Positions 33,902 to 42,925 are shown, counted from the stretch's first letter. The stretch: DNA of 64,000 nt from JABMMZ01 sp040403495 (GCA_040403495.1 JBBAKM010000001.1:1-64000), one strand, 5' to 3'. The notes: a model not told the origin generated them from the sequence alone. Numbers and translations: made by a program.

Positions 33902-34321
33902 TCATTTTTTACTTTCACATAATTTCAATTTTTCTTTGCAGCTTTCGTACTTGCGTTTGTAGTTTTCTTTACTTTCGGTTAAGTTAACTACCAAAACTTC
34001 TAGGGTTTTTATATTGGCTTCCTTGGCTTTAATGATTGTTTCAAATTGATTGATATTGTTATTTAGTAATTGAAAATCTGGATGATAAGAAATAGAGGAA
34101 TTGATGTTATTCTCATTACAAACTAAAGATAAGAAAGGAATTTCAAAGTAATCAGCAATGGCAGGGATATATTTATAGTAGTTGAGTCTTTCTCCGCTTA
34201 ATATTTTTGATAACTCACCTTGAGAAATGCCGATAAATTTGGCTAAGATTTCTAGTTTGGTTTGTTTTTCTTTAATTAGTTTTTTGATTTTAGGTAAAAT
34301 CCAATCGTTTTCATTATTCAT
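33902..34321 (-). CDS. XRE-family transcriptional regulator with coiled-coil tail
   Basis: A 139-residue regulator from the ATG at 34321 (the frame opens earlier at 34357). The helix-turn-helix is TKLEILAKFIGISQGELSKILSGERL at about residues 20-45, of the Cro/C1 type. A C-terminal heptad-like stretch (about residues 85-135, NNINQFETIIKAKEANIKTLEVLVVN) should form a coiled coil for dimers. The promoter lies 5 nt upstream of the ATG. It is divergent from the twin-CX3C lipoprotein cluster and could regulate it, which is inferred only from position. Confidence 0.82.
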   Translation of the reverse strand: MNNENDWILPKIKKLIKEKQTKLEILAKFIGISQGELSKILSGERLNYYKYIPAIADYFEIPFLSLVCNENNINSSISYHPDFQLLNNNINQFETIIKAKEANIKTLEVLVVNLTESKENYKRKYESCKEKLKLCESKK

Positions 34322-34326
34322 TGTTG

Positions 34327-34357
34327 CAAATTTATAATTGCAGGTTGTTTTAAACAA
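34327..34357 (-). promoter_or_regulatory. Promoter of the XRE regulator gene
   Basis: On the minus strand TTG (34357-34355), 20 nt, TAAATTTG (34334-34327). The -7 element ends 5 nt before the ATG, so the mRNA is probably leaderless. Confidence 0.6.
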
Positions 34358-34523
34358 TATAGCACATTTGTGACATTATTGGCATTTATTCCACTTTTAT
34401 TCCAAAAATAGGGTAAAAGTGGAATAATGTATTCCTTTTTATTAAAAAAAAATCTATATTAATTTGTAATGTTGAAAGGCAAAAGAGACGGCCGCTCACC
34501 TGACCCCGATACCCTGAAAGCTG

Positions 34524-34541
34524 TCCCGATAGCTATCGGGA
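34524..34541. repeat. Single TCCCGATAGCTATCGGGA palindrome
   Basis: The same 18-bp perfect palindrome that forms the core of the 44-bp tandem repeat, here as one copy 38 nt before the twin-CX3C lipoprotein gene. It could form a strong hairpin in the leader of that mRNA. Confidence 0.8.
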
Positions 34542-34579
34542 GGTAAGAGTAAGCAAGTAAAATAAATATAAATAAAGTC

Positions 34580-35266
34580 ATGAAAAAAATCGGTTTTAAA
34601 AAATCAAATCAATTAATATTAGGATTCTTACTAATTTTAATTTTATCAGTTTCAGTTTTTGTAGGTTGTAGTAAAAAAGATGAGAATAAACTCATTAATA
34701 ATGGTATCCAAAATTCAACAATTACAAACGAAACAACAATTCACGAAAATTCTTTGAATCTTGAAAATTATTATTACGATCATTTAGTAAGTACTTATAA
34801 TTACATAAATGAAGATAATTTTGACTCATCGGAATTTATGGCTAAACTGTTTCAAAATAATTTAGCCATAAATACATTAAACAATAATGAGAGAATTTTG
34901 TTTGAAAACTACTTTAATGAAAATAATATTATTAATTATAATAATTTAACTAATTTTAAAAACTCATTAATTGAAAATAATAATTTAGTTGAAACAAACA
35001 ATATCATGAAAGTTATAGATTTTACAAAAGCAGTTATTAGATTTCACGAATTTTTAGAATTAGAAAATAGAACAGATGGAGGTGATATTATGGAATGTGT
35101 TGATATGTGTATGAATAGTAGATTAAGAGATATTTTTTGGTACGGAAATGAATTAGATAAAATTTATTATATTGCAGGTTTGCCGTATTCTTTTTATCAG
35201 ATGTTATCTTCATGTACATTAGACTGCAAAAGAGCACAAAAAGAAAGAAGACAACTTAATTTTTAA
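34580..35266 (+). CDS. Lipoprotein with twin CX3C motif
   Basis: A 228-residue lipoprotein I do not recognise. The signal ends at Cys30 (VFVGC). The mature part is Asn-rich and helical. Near the C-terminus there are two CX3C motifs, Cys173/Cys177 (CVDMC) and Cys212/Cys216 (CTLDC), separated by 34 residues. This spacing could staple two helices into a hairpin by two disulfides, as twin-CX3C proteins do elsewhere. The gene is followed 5 nt later by a small membrane protein and then by a thioredoxin-fold protein, so an oxidoreductase may act on it; this is inference. Confidence 0.65.
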   Translation: MKKIGFKKSNQLILGFLLILILSVSVFVGCSKKDENKLINNGIQNSTITNETTIHENSLNLENYYYDHLVSTYNYINEDNFDSSEFMAKLFQNNLAINTLNNNERILFENYFNENNIINYNNLTNFKNSLIENNNLVETNNIMKVIDFTKAVIRFHEFLELENRTDGGDIMECVDMCMNSRLRDIFWYGNELDKIYYIAGLPYSFYQMLSSCTLDCKRAQKERRQLNF

Positions 35267-35271
35267 AAACA

Positions 35272-35664
35272 ATGAAATCTTTAAAATCAACATACGAAAA
35301 CCTAATTCTCATTTTACTAATTGGGTTGCTTTTTTTACATCAAATCAATATCATAGAAAGGTTGATACTTGTATTACTATTCCTACCCTTTATCATTTAT
35401 TACAATCCCTATAAAATTGTAGCTCAAGTAGTCAATAAAACAGGATTGATGTCTATTTTATCTAGTCTTGTTGTTTCCATTTCATTGTCTTTTTTAATTA
35501 CACTTCTTTATATTGGCACAACAAATTCATTGTATTTCATGGTATTTTTTGTTGTCAATCTCTCTTTAGGTTTGTTTTATTTAAGTAAAAACAATTCATT
35601 GTCTTACAGTCATTTTCTAATCAATATTTTACTGACTCAAATTAAGTATTTTGTGGTTTCATAA
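35272..35664 (+). CDS. Small membrane protein of four segments
   Basis: A 130-residue, very hydrophobic protein with about four membrane segments (roughly residues 10-25, 28-45, 58-82 and 85-103) and a weaker hydrophobic end. There are no Cys and no charged catalytic motif. It is the middle gene of a tight cluster, 5 nt behind the twin-CX3C lipoprotein and 21 nt before the thioredoxin-fold gene. The family is not recognised; a membrane partner of the redox protein is possible. Confidence 0.6.
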   Translation: MKSLKSTYENLILILLIGLLFLHQINIIERLILVLLFLPFIIYYNPYKIVAQVVNKTGLMSILSSLVVSISLSFLITLLYIGTTNSLYFMVFFVVNLSLGLFYLSKNNSLSYSHFLINILLTQIKYFVVS

Positions 35665-35685
35665 CCTCTCTTAATAACAAATCAA

Positions 35686-36780
35686 ATGTATAAATTACTG
35701 ACTTTCCTATTACTCTTTATTCAAATAAACCTAATTCATGCTCAAACCATTGAGGATGTTAAAAACAAATACCAAAACATACATAAAGTTTCATATAAAG
35801 TCAGTAATTTATTTAATATTTCTGATGTATCTCATATCGGTAAACAAGAGCATTTCTATCAAATAGAAAACAGAAAGAAAAATCCCGAAATTAAATGGTT
35901 CGATTATGACATCATTAGTATTGATACGTTTTTTAAAGATCTCAGAGGTTATAAATGTTCAGAAAAAATTCAGTACATTCATTTAAAAGATACATTTTAT
36001 GAGATTTTTAGACTCAAACATTGGGATACTGTTTTATATTGCAACCAAAATCCACCTGCTTTTGATGGGTTTGTTTATTATCAACCTTTTGTGTCCTGTT
36101 TTTTTCCTACTAAATCTAGGGTATTAAAAAGGAAAGTGTCTGTTGCCAAAAATGGGGTTAAGTACTTTGATTTAATCAATAAACATTCAGGCATGCAATT
36201 GAAGGTGTTTATCAATTCAGACCTTTTGATAGATTCCATTCATAAAAAATTTAGCAATACAAAGATAGACAGAATCTTTTTTGAGTATTACAAAATCAAT
36301 GATGTGGACCTTAATCCTGCCCCAAACTTTTATCCATTAAGTGTAGAAAATAAATCCCAATACAACCTAAGAGATAAAACAATAAAGAAAAAACTGTTAT
36401 CCCAATCTGATTCTTCAAAAATTGAGCAATTCAAAACACAATCAGAGAAATATCAGTTACTTGATTTTTGGTTTATAGGTTGTAAGCCTTGTCAAAAAAA
36501 CTTTCCACAGTTACAAGAACTACAATCTAAATTTTCGAATAATTTAGATGTTATAGCGCTCAATCCAATTGATAAAGAGAGTGACATTCAAAAATTCAAA
36601 GAAAAATACAAATTCAACTTCGGTATGCAAAAGGATTCATTGTTGTTGAATGTTTATTACGATGTAAGGGCTTATCCGACAACCATCTTAATCAATAGTA
36701 AGGGTGAAGTTCTATACAAACATGTGGGTTATGACCCCATGTTATATGACAAGGTTAAAGAAATTGTAATAAGAGAATAA
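35686..36780 (+). CDS. Thioredoxin-fold TlpA-like protein
   Basis: A 364-residue exported protein. The signal peptide MYKLLTFLLLFIQINLIHAQ is followed by about 210 residues of unassigned beta-rich sequence, as in other Bacteroidota periplasmic redox proteins. The thioredoxin domain (about residues 245-364) has DFWFIGCKPCQKNFPQL with active-site Cys266 and Cys269 and the cis-Pro YPTTI. CKPC instead of CPPC or CGPC is uncommon. It probably reduces or rearranges disulfides outside the cytoplasm, and the Cys-rich lipoprotein two genes upstream is a candidate client. Confidence 0.82.
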   Translation: MYKLLTFLLLFIQINLIHAQTIEDVKNKYQNIHKVSYKVSNLFNISDVSHIGKQEHFYQIENRKKNPEIKWFDYDIISIDTFFKDLRGYKCSEKIQYIHLKDTFYEIFRLKHWDTVLYCNQNPPAFDGFVYYQPFVSCFFPTKSRVLKRKVSVAKNGVKYFDLINKHSGMQLKVFINSDLLIDSIHKKFSNTKIDRIFFEYYKINDVDLNPAPNFYPLSVENKSQYNLRDKTIKKKLLSQSDSSKIEQFKTQSEKYQLLDFWFIGCKPCQKNFPQLQELQSKFSNNLDVIALNPIDKESDIQKFKEKYKFNFGMQKDSLLLNVYYDVRAYPTTILINSKGEVLYKHVGYDPMLYDKVKEIVIRE

Positions 36781-36914
36781 TTGCTTTTAATAATAGAATT
36801 AAAAAATAAAATGCAAGTATATCTCCCGAGAACAAACTCCAAAAAAACCAAACAATTTCTTCTTTCACTTGTCTTCTTAACACACAAGTAATTTATATTT
36901 AAATAAAATTTTAT

Positions 36915-36922
36915 TACCTTTG
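36915..36922 (+). promoter_or_regulatory. -7 element of the ahcY operon
   Basis: TACCTTTG matches TAnnTTTG and leaves a 30-nt leader before the ahcY ATG. No good -33 TTTG is visible. I looked for a SAM/SAH riboswitch fold in 36781-36952 and saw none. Confidence 0.5.
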
Positions 36923-36952
36923 CAACTCAATTCAATTTAACAATAATTAATA

Positions 36953-38269
36953 ATGTCAACAGAAACAAGTACTTATATTCCTTACAAAGTAAAGGACATC
37001 TCATTAGCAGAATGGGGAAGAAAAGAAATTAAACTAGCAGAAGCTGAAATGCCAGGATTGATGGCGTTGCGCGCTGAATTTGGTGAAAGCAAACCACTGA
37101 AAGGTGCTCGTGTTGCAGGTTGTTTGCACATGACCATCCAAACTGCTGTTTTAATAGAAACATTAACCGCTTTGGGTGCAGAAGTTACTTGGTCTTCATG
37201 TAATATTTTCTCAACTCAAGACCACGCTGCTGCGGCCATTGCTGCTGCTGGTATTCCTGTTTATGCTTGGAAAGGCATGACAGCCGAAGAGTTTGATTGG
37301 TGTATCGAACAAACTTTGTTTTTTGGTGAAGACAAACAACCTTTGAACATGATTTTGGACGATGGTGGTGACTTAACCAATATGGTGTTTGATAACTATC
37401 CTGAATTGTCTGCGGGCATCAAAGGATTGAGCGAAGAAACCACCACAGGTGTTCACCGTTTATACGAAAGAATGAAAAATGGCACTTTAGTAATGCCTGC
37501 TATCAATGTGAATGACAGTGTTACTAAATCTAAATTTGACAATAAATATGGTTGCAAAGAATCTTTAGTAGATGCAATCAGAAGAGCTACTGATATTATG
37601 ATGGCTGGTAAAGTAGCCGTAGTTGCTGGTTATGGTGACGTAGGAAAAGGTTCTGCTGAATCTTTGAGAGGTGCTGGATGTCGTGTATTGGTTACAGAAA
37701 TCGACCCAATCTGTGCATTGCAAGCTGCAATGGATGGATTTGAAGTAGTGCCTATGGATGAAGCCGTTAACCGTGCTAATATTTTCGTAACTGCAACAGG
37801 TAACGTTAATATTATCAAAGACAGACACTTTAAAGCGATGAGAGACAAATCTATCGTTTGTAATATCGGTCACTTTGACAACGAAATTGACATGAATTGG
37901 TTGAACCAAAACTATGGTTCTACTAAATACAGCATCAAACCACAAGTTGATGTTTATGAAATAGACGGTAAAGAAGTGATTGTATTGGCCGAAGGAAGAT
38001 TGGTGAATTTAGGTTGTGCAATGGGACACCCTTCTTTTGTAATGAGTAACTCATTCAGTAACCAAACATTGGCTCAAATAGAATTATGGCTTAACAGTGC
38101 TAATTACAAAAATGAAGTTTACGTGTTGCCTAAACATTTAGATGAAAAAGTAGCAATGTTACACTTGGCTCACATTGGTGCTAAATTGGAAACATTGGAG
38201 CAAGAGCAAGCTGATTATATTGGTGTAGCTGTAAAAGGACCTTTCAAAAAAGATTCTTATAGATATTAA
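36953..38269 (+). CDS. ahcY: Adenosylhomocysteinase
   Basis: A 438-residue S-adenosylhomocysteine hydrolase, which splits SAH into adenosine and homocysteine and so relieves inhibition of methyltransferases. The NAD-binding loop GYGDVGKGSA is near residue 225, the substrate site NVNDSVTKSKFDNKYGC at about 168-184, and the C-terminal KGPFKKDSYRY is the family's conserved tail with the Lys-Tyr that reaches the partner subunit. Length is normal. The NlpC/P60 gene follows 15 nt later. Confidence 0.98.
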   Translation: MSTETSTYIPYKVKDISLAEWGRKEIKLAEAEMPGLMALRAEFGESKPLKGARVAGCLHMTIQTAVLIETLTALGAEVTWSSCNIFSTQDHAAAAIAAAGIPVYAWKGMTAEEFDWCIEQTLFFGEDKQPLNMILDDGGDLTNMVFDNYPELSAGIKGLSEETTTGVHRLYERMKNGTLVMPAINVNDSVTKSKFDNKYGCKESLVDAIRRATDIMMAGKVAVVAGYGDVGKGSAESLRGAGCRVLVTEIDPICALQAAMDGFEVVPMDEAVNRANIFVTATGNVNIIKDRHFKAMRDKSIVCNIGHFDNEIDMNWLNQNYGSTKYSIKPQVDVYEIDGKEVIVLAEGRLVNLGCAMGHPSFVMSNSFSNQTLAQIELWLNSANYKNEVYVLPKHLDEKVAMLHLAHIGAKLETLEQEQADYIGVAVKGPFKKDSYRY

Positions 38270-38284
38270 TTTAAAAAAAATCAT

Positions 38285-38800
38285 TTGACAAGAATTGCAA
38301 AACATGCGCTGTATTTAATCATCTGTTTGTCTATTTGGAGTTTTAAATCCAAGGGCAATCAGCAAAGTGCTGTTTTTAAAATTCAAACTAAAAATGATTC
38401 CATGGTTTGTGATTCCTTGTTTTGCTTTGCTAAGCAATACATAGACAAACCTTATTGTTATGGCAGTAAAACCCCAAAATGTTTTGATTGTAGCGGATTG
38501 GTTCGCCATGTATTCAGCCATTTTGGGGTCGAATTGCCACATTGTTCCGATTGTCAAGGTAAGTTGGGCAAGTTTGTTAGTCCCAAAAATGCCATGCGTG
38601 GCGATTTAATTTTTTTTAATGGTCGACAAAAAAACAGCGAAACCGTTGGTCACGTTGGAATAGTTTCTCATGTAGAAGGAGAAAAAATATTTTTCATTCA
38701 CGCCTCAGTTCAAGCAGGCGTTATCATTTCAAATTCTGAAGAACTTTATTACAGAGAAAGGTTTATGTTTGTAAAACGTATTCCTATTCAAAATAACTAA
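38285..38800 (+). CDS. NlpC/P60 (C40) cell-wall peptidase
   Basis: A 171-residue cysteine peptidase. A hydrophobic N-terminus (HALYLIICLSIWSF) acts as a signal. The catalytic Cys69 lies in FDCSGLVRH, the first His in VGHVGIV (about 124), and the third polar residue in FFIHAS. It should cut peptide stems of peptidoglycan. The start is TTG; no ATG fits the signal. It overlaps the murQ start by one base, so the two are coupled and join murein turnover with MurNAc-6-P recycling. Confidence 0.9.
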   Translation: MTRIAKHALYLIICLSIWSFKSKGNQQSAVFKIQTKNDSMVCDSLFCFAKQYIDKPYCYGSKTPKCFDCSGLVRHVFSHFGVELPHCSDCQGKLGKFVSPKNAMRGDLIFFNGRQKNSETVGHVGIVSHVEGEKIFFIHASVQAGVIISNSEELYYRERFMFVKRIPIQNN

Positions 38801-39609
38801 TGCATACCACAGAAAAAGACTCTTTATATCCCAATTTATCTGATTTAAATGCAGAGGATATTGTCAATGTTATCAATACTGAAGACCAAAAAGTGGCTTT
38901 AGCGGTCCAAAATGAAACCAAAGCCATAAGTTCTTTAGTGGACAAAATTGTATCACAACTTCGCTCAGGCGGTCGCTTGTTTTACATAGGTGCAGGTACC
39001 AGTGGAAGGTTAGGGATATTGGATGCCAGTGAATGTCCTCCCACTTATGGTGTTCCTTTCGATTTGGTTATCGGCATTATTGCAGGGGGTGATGGAGCCA
39101 TCAGAAAAGCTGTTGAATTTGCTGAGGATGATACCCAACAAGCAATCATTGATTTGCAAACCTACAACATCAATGCAAAAGACATTGTGGTTGGAATTTC
39201 TGCATCAGGCAGAACCCCTTATGTGCTTGGCGGTTTACAAGCTTGCAAGGAGTTGGGTATTCCTACAGGTTGTATTACTTGCAATAAATCATCCGTGATA
39301 GGTCAATCGTGTGATTTCCCGATAGAAGTAGAAGTTGGTCCCGAAGTAGTTACAGGGAGCACAAGAATGAAGTCGGGCACGGCACAAAAAATGGTCTTAA
39401 ACATGCTCAGTACTGCCTCTATGATATTGTTAGGGAAGGTAAAAGGGAGTAAAATGGTTGACATGCAATTGAGCAACGAAAAACTCATAGACAGGGGAAC
39501 CAAAATGGTTATTTCAGAAACGCAATTGGATTACGAAACAGCAAAAAAGCTTCTTTTGGAACATGGTAGCGTAAGAAAAGCAGTTGACAAACATCAACTA
39601 AAACACTAG
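38800..39609 (+). CDS. murQ: N-acetylmuramic acid 6-phosphate etherase
   Basis: A 269-residue SIS-domain enzyme that removes the lactyl ether from MurNAc 6-phosphate to give GlcNAc 6-phosphate during peptidoglycan recycling. The motif GAGTSGRLGILDASECPPTYG (residues 65-84) contains the phosphate-binding Ser/Thr and the catalytic Glu78, and EVVTGSTRMKSGTAQKMVLN completes the SIS fold. Length is as usual in Bacteroidota. It is translationally coupled with the upstream cell-wall peptidase. Confidence 0.97.
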   Translation: MHTTEKDSLYPNLSDLNAEDIVNVINTEDQKVALAVQNETKAISSLVDKIVSQLRSGGRLFYIGAGTSGRLGILDASECPPTYGVPFDLVIGIIAGGDGAIRKAVEFAEDDTQQAIIDLQTYNINAKDIVVGISASGRTPYVLGGLQACKELGIPTGCITCNKSSVIGQSCDFPIEVEVGPEVVTGSTRMKSGTAQKMVLNMLSTASMILLGKVKGSKMVDMQLSNEKLIDRGTKMVISETQLDYETAKKLLLEHGSVRKAVDKHQLKH

Positions 39610-39676
39610 ATTATAGATTCATTTGTCCTTGTCATACAATATTTTTTTATTATCAGCCGTTTAACTTGAAAATAAT

Positions 39677-39707
39677 TTTGTAAAGTATAAATTTTTATAT
39701 AGGTTTG
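39677..39707 (+). promoter_or_regulatory. Promoter of the PorE-like gene
   Basis: TTTG (39677-39680), 19 nt, TAGGTTTG (39700-39707), an exact consensus match. It places transcription start near 39712, after the ATG at 39705, and so fixes the start of the next gene at 39747. Confidence 0.75.
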
Positions 39708-39746
39708 TGGATTGTAGATAAACCAGTTAGTACCATTAATCAACGC

Positions 39747-42743
39747 ATGAAAAAAATTACTATATTATTCAGCTCAGCAATTGTAGCACTTTCAATTGTA
39801 TTGTCGGGTTGTGGCGGGGCAAGTTTGTCAAAAGCAGACGAAGCCAAAAAAAGGATGAATTATAAGTTGGCAGGGGACTTATACACCCAAATTTCTCCAA
39901 ATGTCAAAGACAAAGATGAAGCTCAAAGAGGTAGGATGGAAGCAGCTTATTGTTATAGAATGGCAAATGAGTACGAGAAATCAATCAAAGCTTATGAGAA
40001 AGTCTTAAAGAAAGAACCAAAAAATACGGAAGCTCTGTATCAGTTAGGTTCCTTAAACATGAAAGTTTCTGGCGATGGTTGTAATCCTGATGCCAATAGA
40101 AAAGCCAGAGAATGGTTTACTAAATATTTGGAAGAAGTACCTAATGATGAGAAAGTACTTAAAAAAGTAGCCGGAATTGACAGTGCTGAAAATTGGAGAA
40201 AAGAAGCGCCATTAAGCCGTTTTAAAGTTTCAAATTTCAAAGTTGTAAATACCAAAGGGATGGATTACAGTCCAATGGTCGCTAGTAAAAAAGACGATGT
40301 AGTTTACTTTAGTACTGATAGAGTAGGTGGTGTTGCTAAAAATAAAGTCTACGGATTAACAGGAAACAGTTATTCTGATATGTGGTATGTTAAAGGTAAA
40401 AAAGGTAAAAGAGGGGCTGGAATGACTTGGGAAAAACCAGTTTTAGCATTAGGAACTATCAATACCAAATACAACGACGGTTCAAGTTCTTTCGACAGAA
40501 AATACAGTACTATCTATTATACACAGTGTAACGGTTCGGATGGTAAGTCAACTTCTTGTAAGTTGTACATGGCCAAAATGAACGGTTCTGAATGGGGTGA
40601 AGAACAAATGTTGAGTTTCTGTATCAATGACAGTTTCGACTATGGTCACCCTGCTATCAGTGAAGATGGCAAAACTTTGTATTTCTCTTCTAACCGCGAT
40701 GGTGGTGAAGGTGGATATGATATTTGGTGTGCTATTTATAACCAACGTGCCAAAGATTGGGGCGAACCTTTCAACTTAGGAAAAACGATTAACACGCCTT
40801 CAGATGAAATGTTCCCATACTACAACGTACACGACAAAAGTGTATATTTCTCTTCAAACGGTCACATGGGTATGGGCGGTTTAGACGTATTTAAATGCGA
40901 AGGTTCAGGAACTGAATGGACAGAACCAGAAAATTTAAGAGCGCCTATTAACAGCGGTGGTGACGATTTTGGAATGACTTTCGATAATAACAATCCTGAC
41001 CATGGTTTCTTTACTTCAAACCGTTGTGGTGGTAAAGGAAATTTCGATATTTATGAATTTAACGTAACGCCTCTGGTTATTGAAATTGAAGGTTATGTTT
41101 ACGAATGTGTTTTGCCAAAAACAAATCCTGCAACATTTAATAACTCTAAACCATTAGTAAATTCTGTTATTACGTTTACCAATGACAAAGACACAACTAA
41201 AATTGTTGTAAAAACAGATGCAAACGGTTACTACGGTAAAGTAAGATTGAAAGAAAAAACCAATTATGAAATGTCTTGTACCAACCGTGAATTGTATTAT
41301 TTCGATGCTGAATTGGTTCAAAGAACAACAAGAGGTATCAAAATTTCTTCTACACTTAAACAAGATTTCTGCTTGTACTCACAAATTATCGAAGAAGTGG
41401 TGCCAATTTTCTATGACTTAGACCGTGCTGAAATTCGTTCTGATGCTGCCAAAGTATTAGATGAAAGAATATTACCACTCCTTGTAAAATATCCTAAACT
41501 TCGTTTAGAGTTGGGTTCTCATACGGATTGTCGTTCATCTTACGATTATAACATGGGATTGTCTCAACGAAGAGCGGACAGTGCTGTGGCATACCTTGTA
41601 AAAAAAGGAATTGATGCCCGCAGATTAGTGGCGCAAGGTTATGGAGAATCTCAATTAGTAAACGATTGTAAATGTGAAGGCGCAGTTAGAGTAGATTGTC
41701 CAGAAAATAAACACCAAGAAAATAGACGTACCACCATTCGTACGTTAGATGTGAATTTTGACCCACGTGTGGCTGCTGTAAATAGCAAAGATGCGAACAA
41801 TGTGAACGTTAAACCTATTATAGTAAAACTTGGTAAGAAAAATGATGCATTCATTGTAGCTGCTGCCGGAAATGACATTGCCGCTACAGGAACAGCAATC
41901 GTTGCTCCAGGTGCTGATTTAACTATTAGTGTTTTAGAATTAAAAAATCTAATCGCTAAAGGTGTAGTGAAACAAACTGATTTAACTGGTGTAACTTTGG
42001 CTGATATAGCAGGTGGACGTGTTAAACCAACGGCATCTGTTAAATTAAATACGTTAAGAGTAGGTCCAAAAGATGTAAGTTATACAATGACAAACGTAAC
42101 TATGAAAATAGCAGCGATTAACAATCCTTACAGTTTTGGTTATGATGCATTGAAAGCTAACAACGGTACTGTAAATACAGAAGAAGGTGAAATTACTTTC
42201 AAAAATGTTAATACGGAAGCCTTAAAAGATGGTCCTATTAAAAGCACTATCCCAGGAACAGGAACCACTGGAACTGCTACTACAGGTGGAACAGGTACAG
42301 CGCCAACTTCAACTCCTGCAAATGCAGATACCGCTTCAATGGCAGATTTCAGTCAAATTAACTTAATTTCTCAAGGAGGTGCATTGTTTGTACCTACAAT
42401 GGTTAATGACAAAGAAAATGTAAATTGGTTATTTAATCCAACAGGAAGAAAAATAGAAATTACAGAAGATATGTTCAAACAATTGCTTGATGCTAAAGTG
42501 GTTTCTAAAAAAGATTTTGAAGATGGAGAATCTATCAAATTAGCAGATGGAACAAAATTGCCAAGTAATACCTTTGTTGCAAGTATTCAAATTGGTGATG
42601 TTGTTATTCAAGGTGCAAAAATCGTCATCAGCAGTAAAGTAACTGAATCTACTATTGGTGCATTGAATACTCAAATGAAGAAAATTAACGCAACTGTTAA
42701 AGGTAATGTGCTTTATTACAAAGACAAAACCAAAAAGAAATAG
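39747..42743 (+). CDS. PorE-like OmpA-family lipoprotein with two degenerate retropepsin-like domains
   Basis: A 998-residue outer-membrane lipoprotein (lipid Cys22 in IVLSGC). In order: tetratricopeptide repeats (about 30-130), a PD40/WD40-type propeller (about 165-440, with repeats like FSSNRDGGEGGYDIW), a carboxypeptidase-regulatory-like domain (about 450-540), and a peptidoglycan-binding OmpA domain (about 551-671). This is the layout of PorE, a T9SS component tied to the cell wall. Unlike PorE it continues for about 330 residues as two tandem domains that resemble retropepsin-like aspartic proteases (about 688-820 and 868-998). Where DTG is expected they read APG (720-722) and NPTG (897-900), so neither should be catalytic. 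A Thr/Gly/Pro linker joins them. Confidence 0.85.
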   Translation: MKKITILFSSAIVALSIVLSGCGGASLSKADEAKKRMNYKLAGDLYTQISPNVKDKDEAQRGRMEAAYCYRMANEYEKSIKAYEKVLKKEPKNTEALYQLGSLNMKVSGDGCNPDANRKAREWFTKYLEEVPNDEKVLKKVAGIDSAENWRKEAPLSRFKVSNFKVVNTKGMDYSPMVASKKDDVVYFSTDRVGGVAKNKVYGLTGNSYSDMWYVKGKKGKRGAGMTWEKPVLALGTINTKYNDGSSSFDRKYSTIYYTQCNGSDGKSTSCKLYMAKMNGSEWGEEQMLSFCINDSFDYGHPAISEDGKTLYFSSNRDGGEGGYDIWCAIYNQRAKDWGEPFNLGKTINTPSDEMFPYYNVHDKSVYFSSNGHMGMGGLDVFKCEGSGTEWTEPENLRAPINSGGDDFGMTFDNNNPDHGFFTSNRCGGKGNFDIYEFNVTPLVIEIEGYVYECVLPKTNPATFNNSKPLVNSVITFTNDKDTTKIVVKTDANGYYGKVRLKEKTNYEMSCTNRELYYFDAELVQRTTRGIKISSTLKQDFCLYSQIIEEVVPIFYDLDRAEIRSDAAKVLDERILPLLVKYPKLRLELGSHTDCRSSYDYNMGLSQRRADSAVAYLVKKGIDARRLVAQGYGESQLVNDCKCEGAVRVDCPENKHQENRRTTIRTLDVNFDPRVAAVNSKDANNVNVKPIIVKLGKKNDAFIVAAAGNDIAATGTAIVAPGADLTISVLELKNLIAKGVVKQTDLTGVTLADIAGGRVKPTASVKLNTLRVGPKDVSYTMTNVTMKIAAINNPYSFGYDALKANNGTVNTEEGEITFKNVNTEALKDGPIKSTIPGTGTTGTATTGGTGTAPTSTPANADTASMADFSQINLISQGGALFVPTMVNDKENVNWLFNPTGRKIEITEDMFKQLLDAKVVSKKDFEDGESIKLADGTKLPSNTFVASIQIGDVVIQGAKIVISSKVTESTIGALNTQMKKINATVKGNVLYYKDKTKKK

Positions 42744-42758
42744 TCGATAATATATTTG

Positions 42759-42788
42759 AAAAAAGGGAGTTTTAACTCCCTTTTTTTA
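42759..42788 (+). terminator. Terminator of the PorE-like gene
   Basis: AAAGGGAGTT and AACTCCCTTT form a 10-bp stem around TT, followed by a T run. It lies about 20 nt after the stop. Confidence 0.88.
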
Positions 42789-42863
42789 TGCGTAATAGTT
42801 TTGTAATTGTAGTTTGAGGATAATGTCTCAATAATTCCTAACGATAATTCCAAACGACAATTC

Positions 42864-42925
42864 CTAACGACTCTGCAATAGAGTCTTTTATGTTGAATGT
42901 TCTGCCTTTAGGTAGAATTTGTTAA
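42864..42925. repeat. Hairpin-rich intergenic repeat
   Basis: GACTCT GCAAT AGAGTC (42869-42885) and TTCTGCC TTTA GGTAGAA (about 42899-42916) are two consecutive short hairpins; three variants of AATTCCTAACGA precede them. This resembles intergenic repeats of other Bacteroidota. There is no gene in 42789-43021. Confidence 0.55.

Noticed and set aside
36781..36952. SAM or SAH riboswitch upstream of ahcY
   Set aside because: No G/C-rich paired helices or conserved core are visible; the leader after the -7 element is only about 30 nt.
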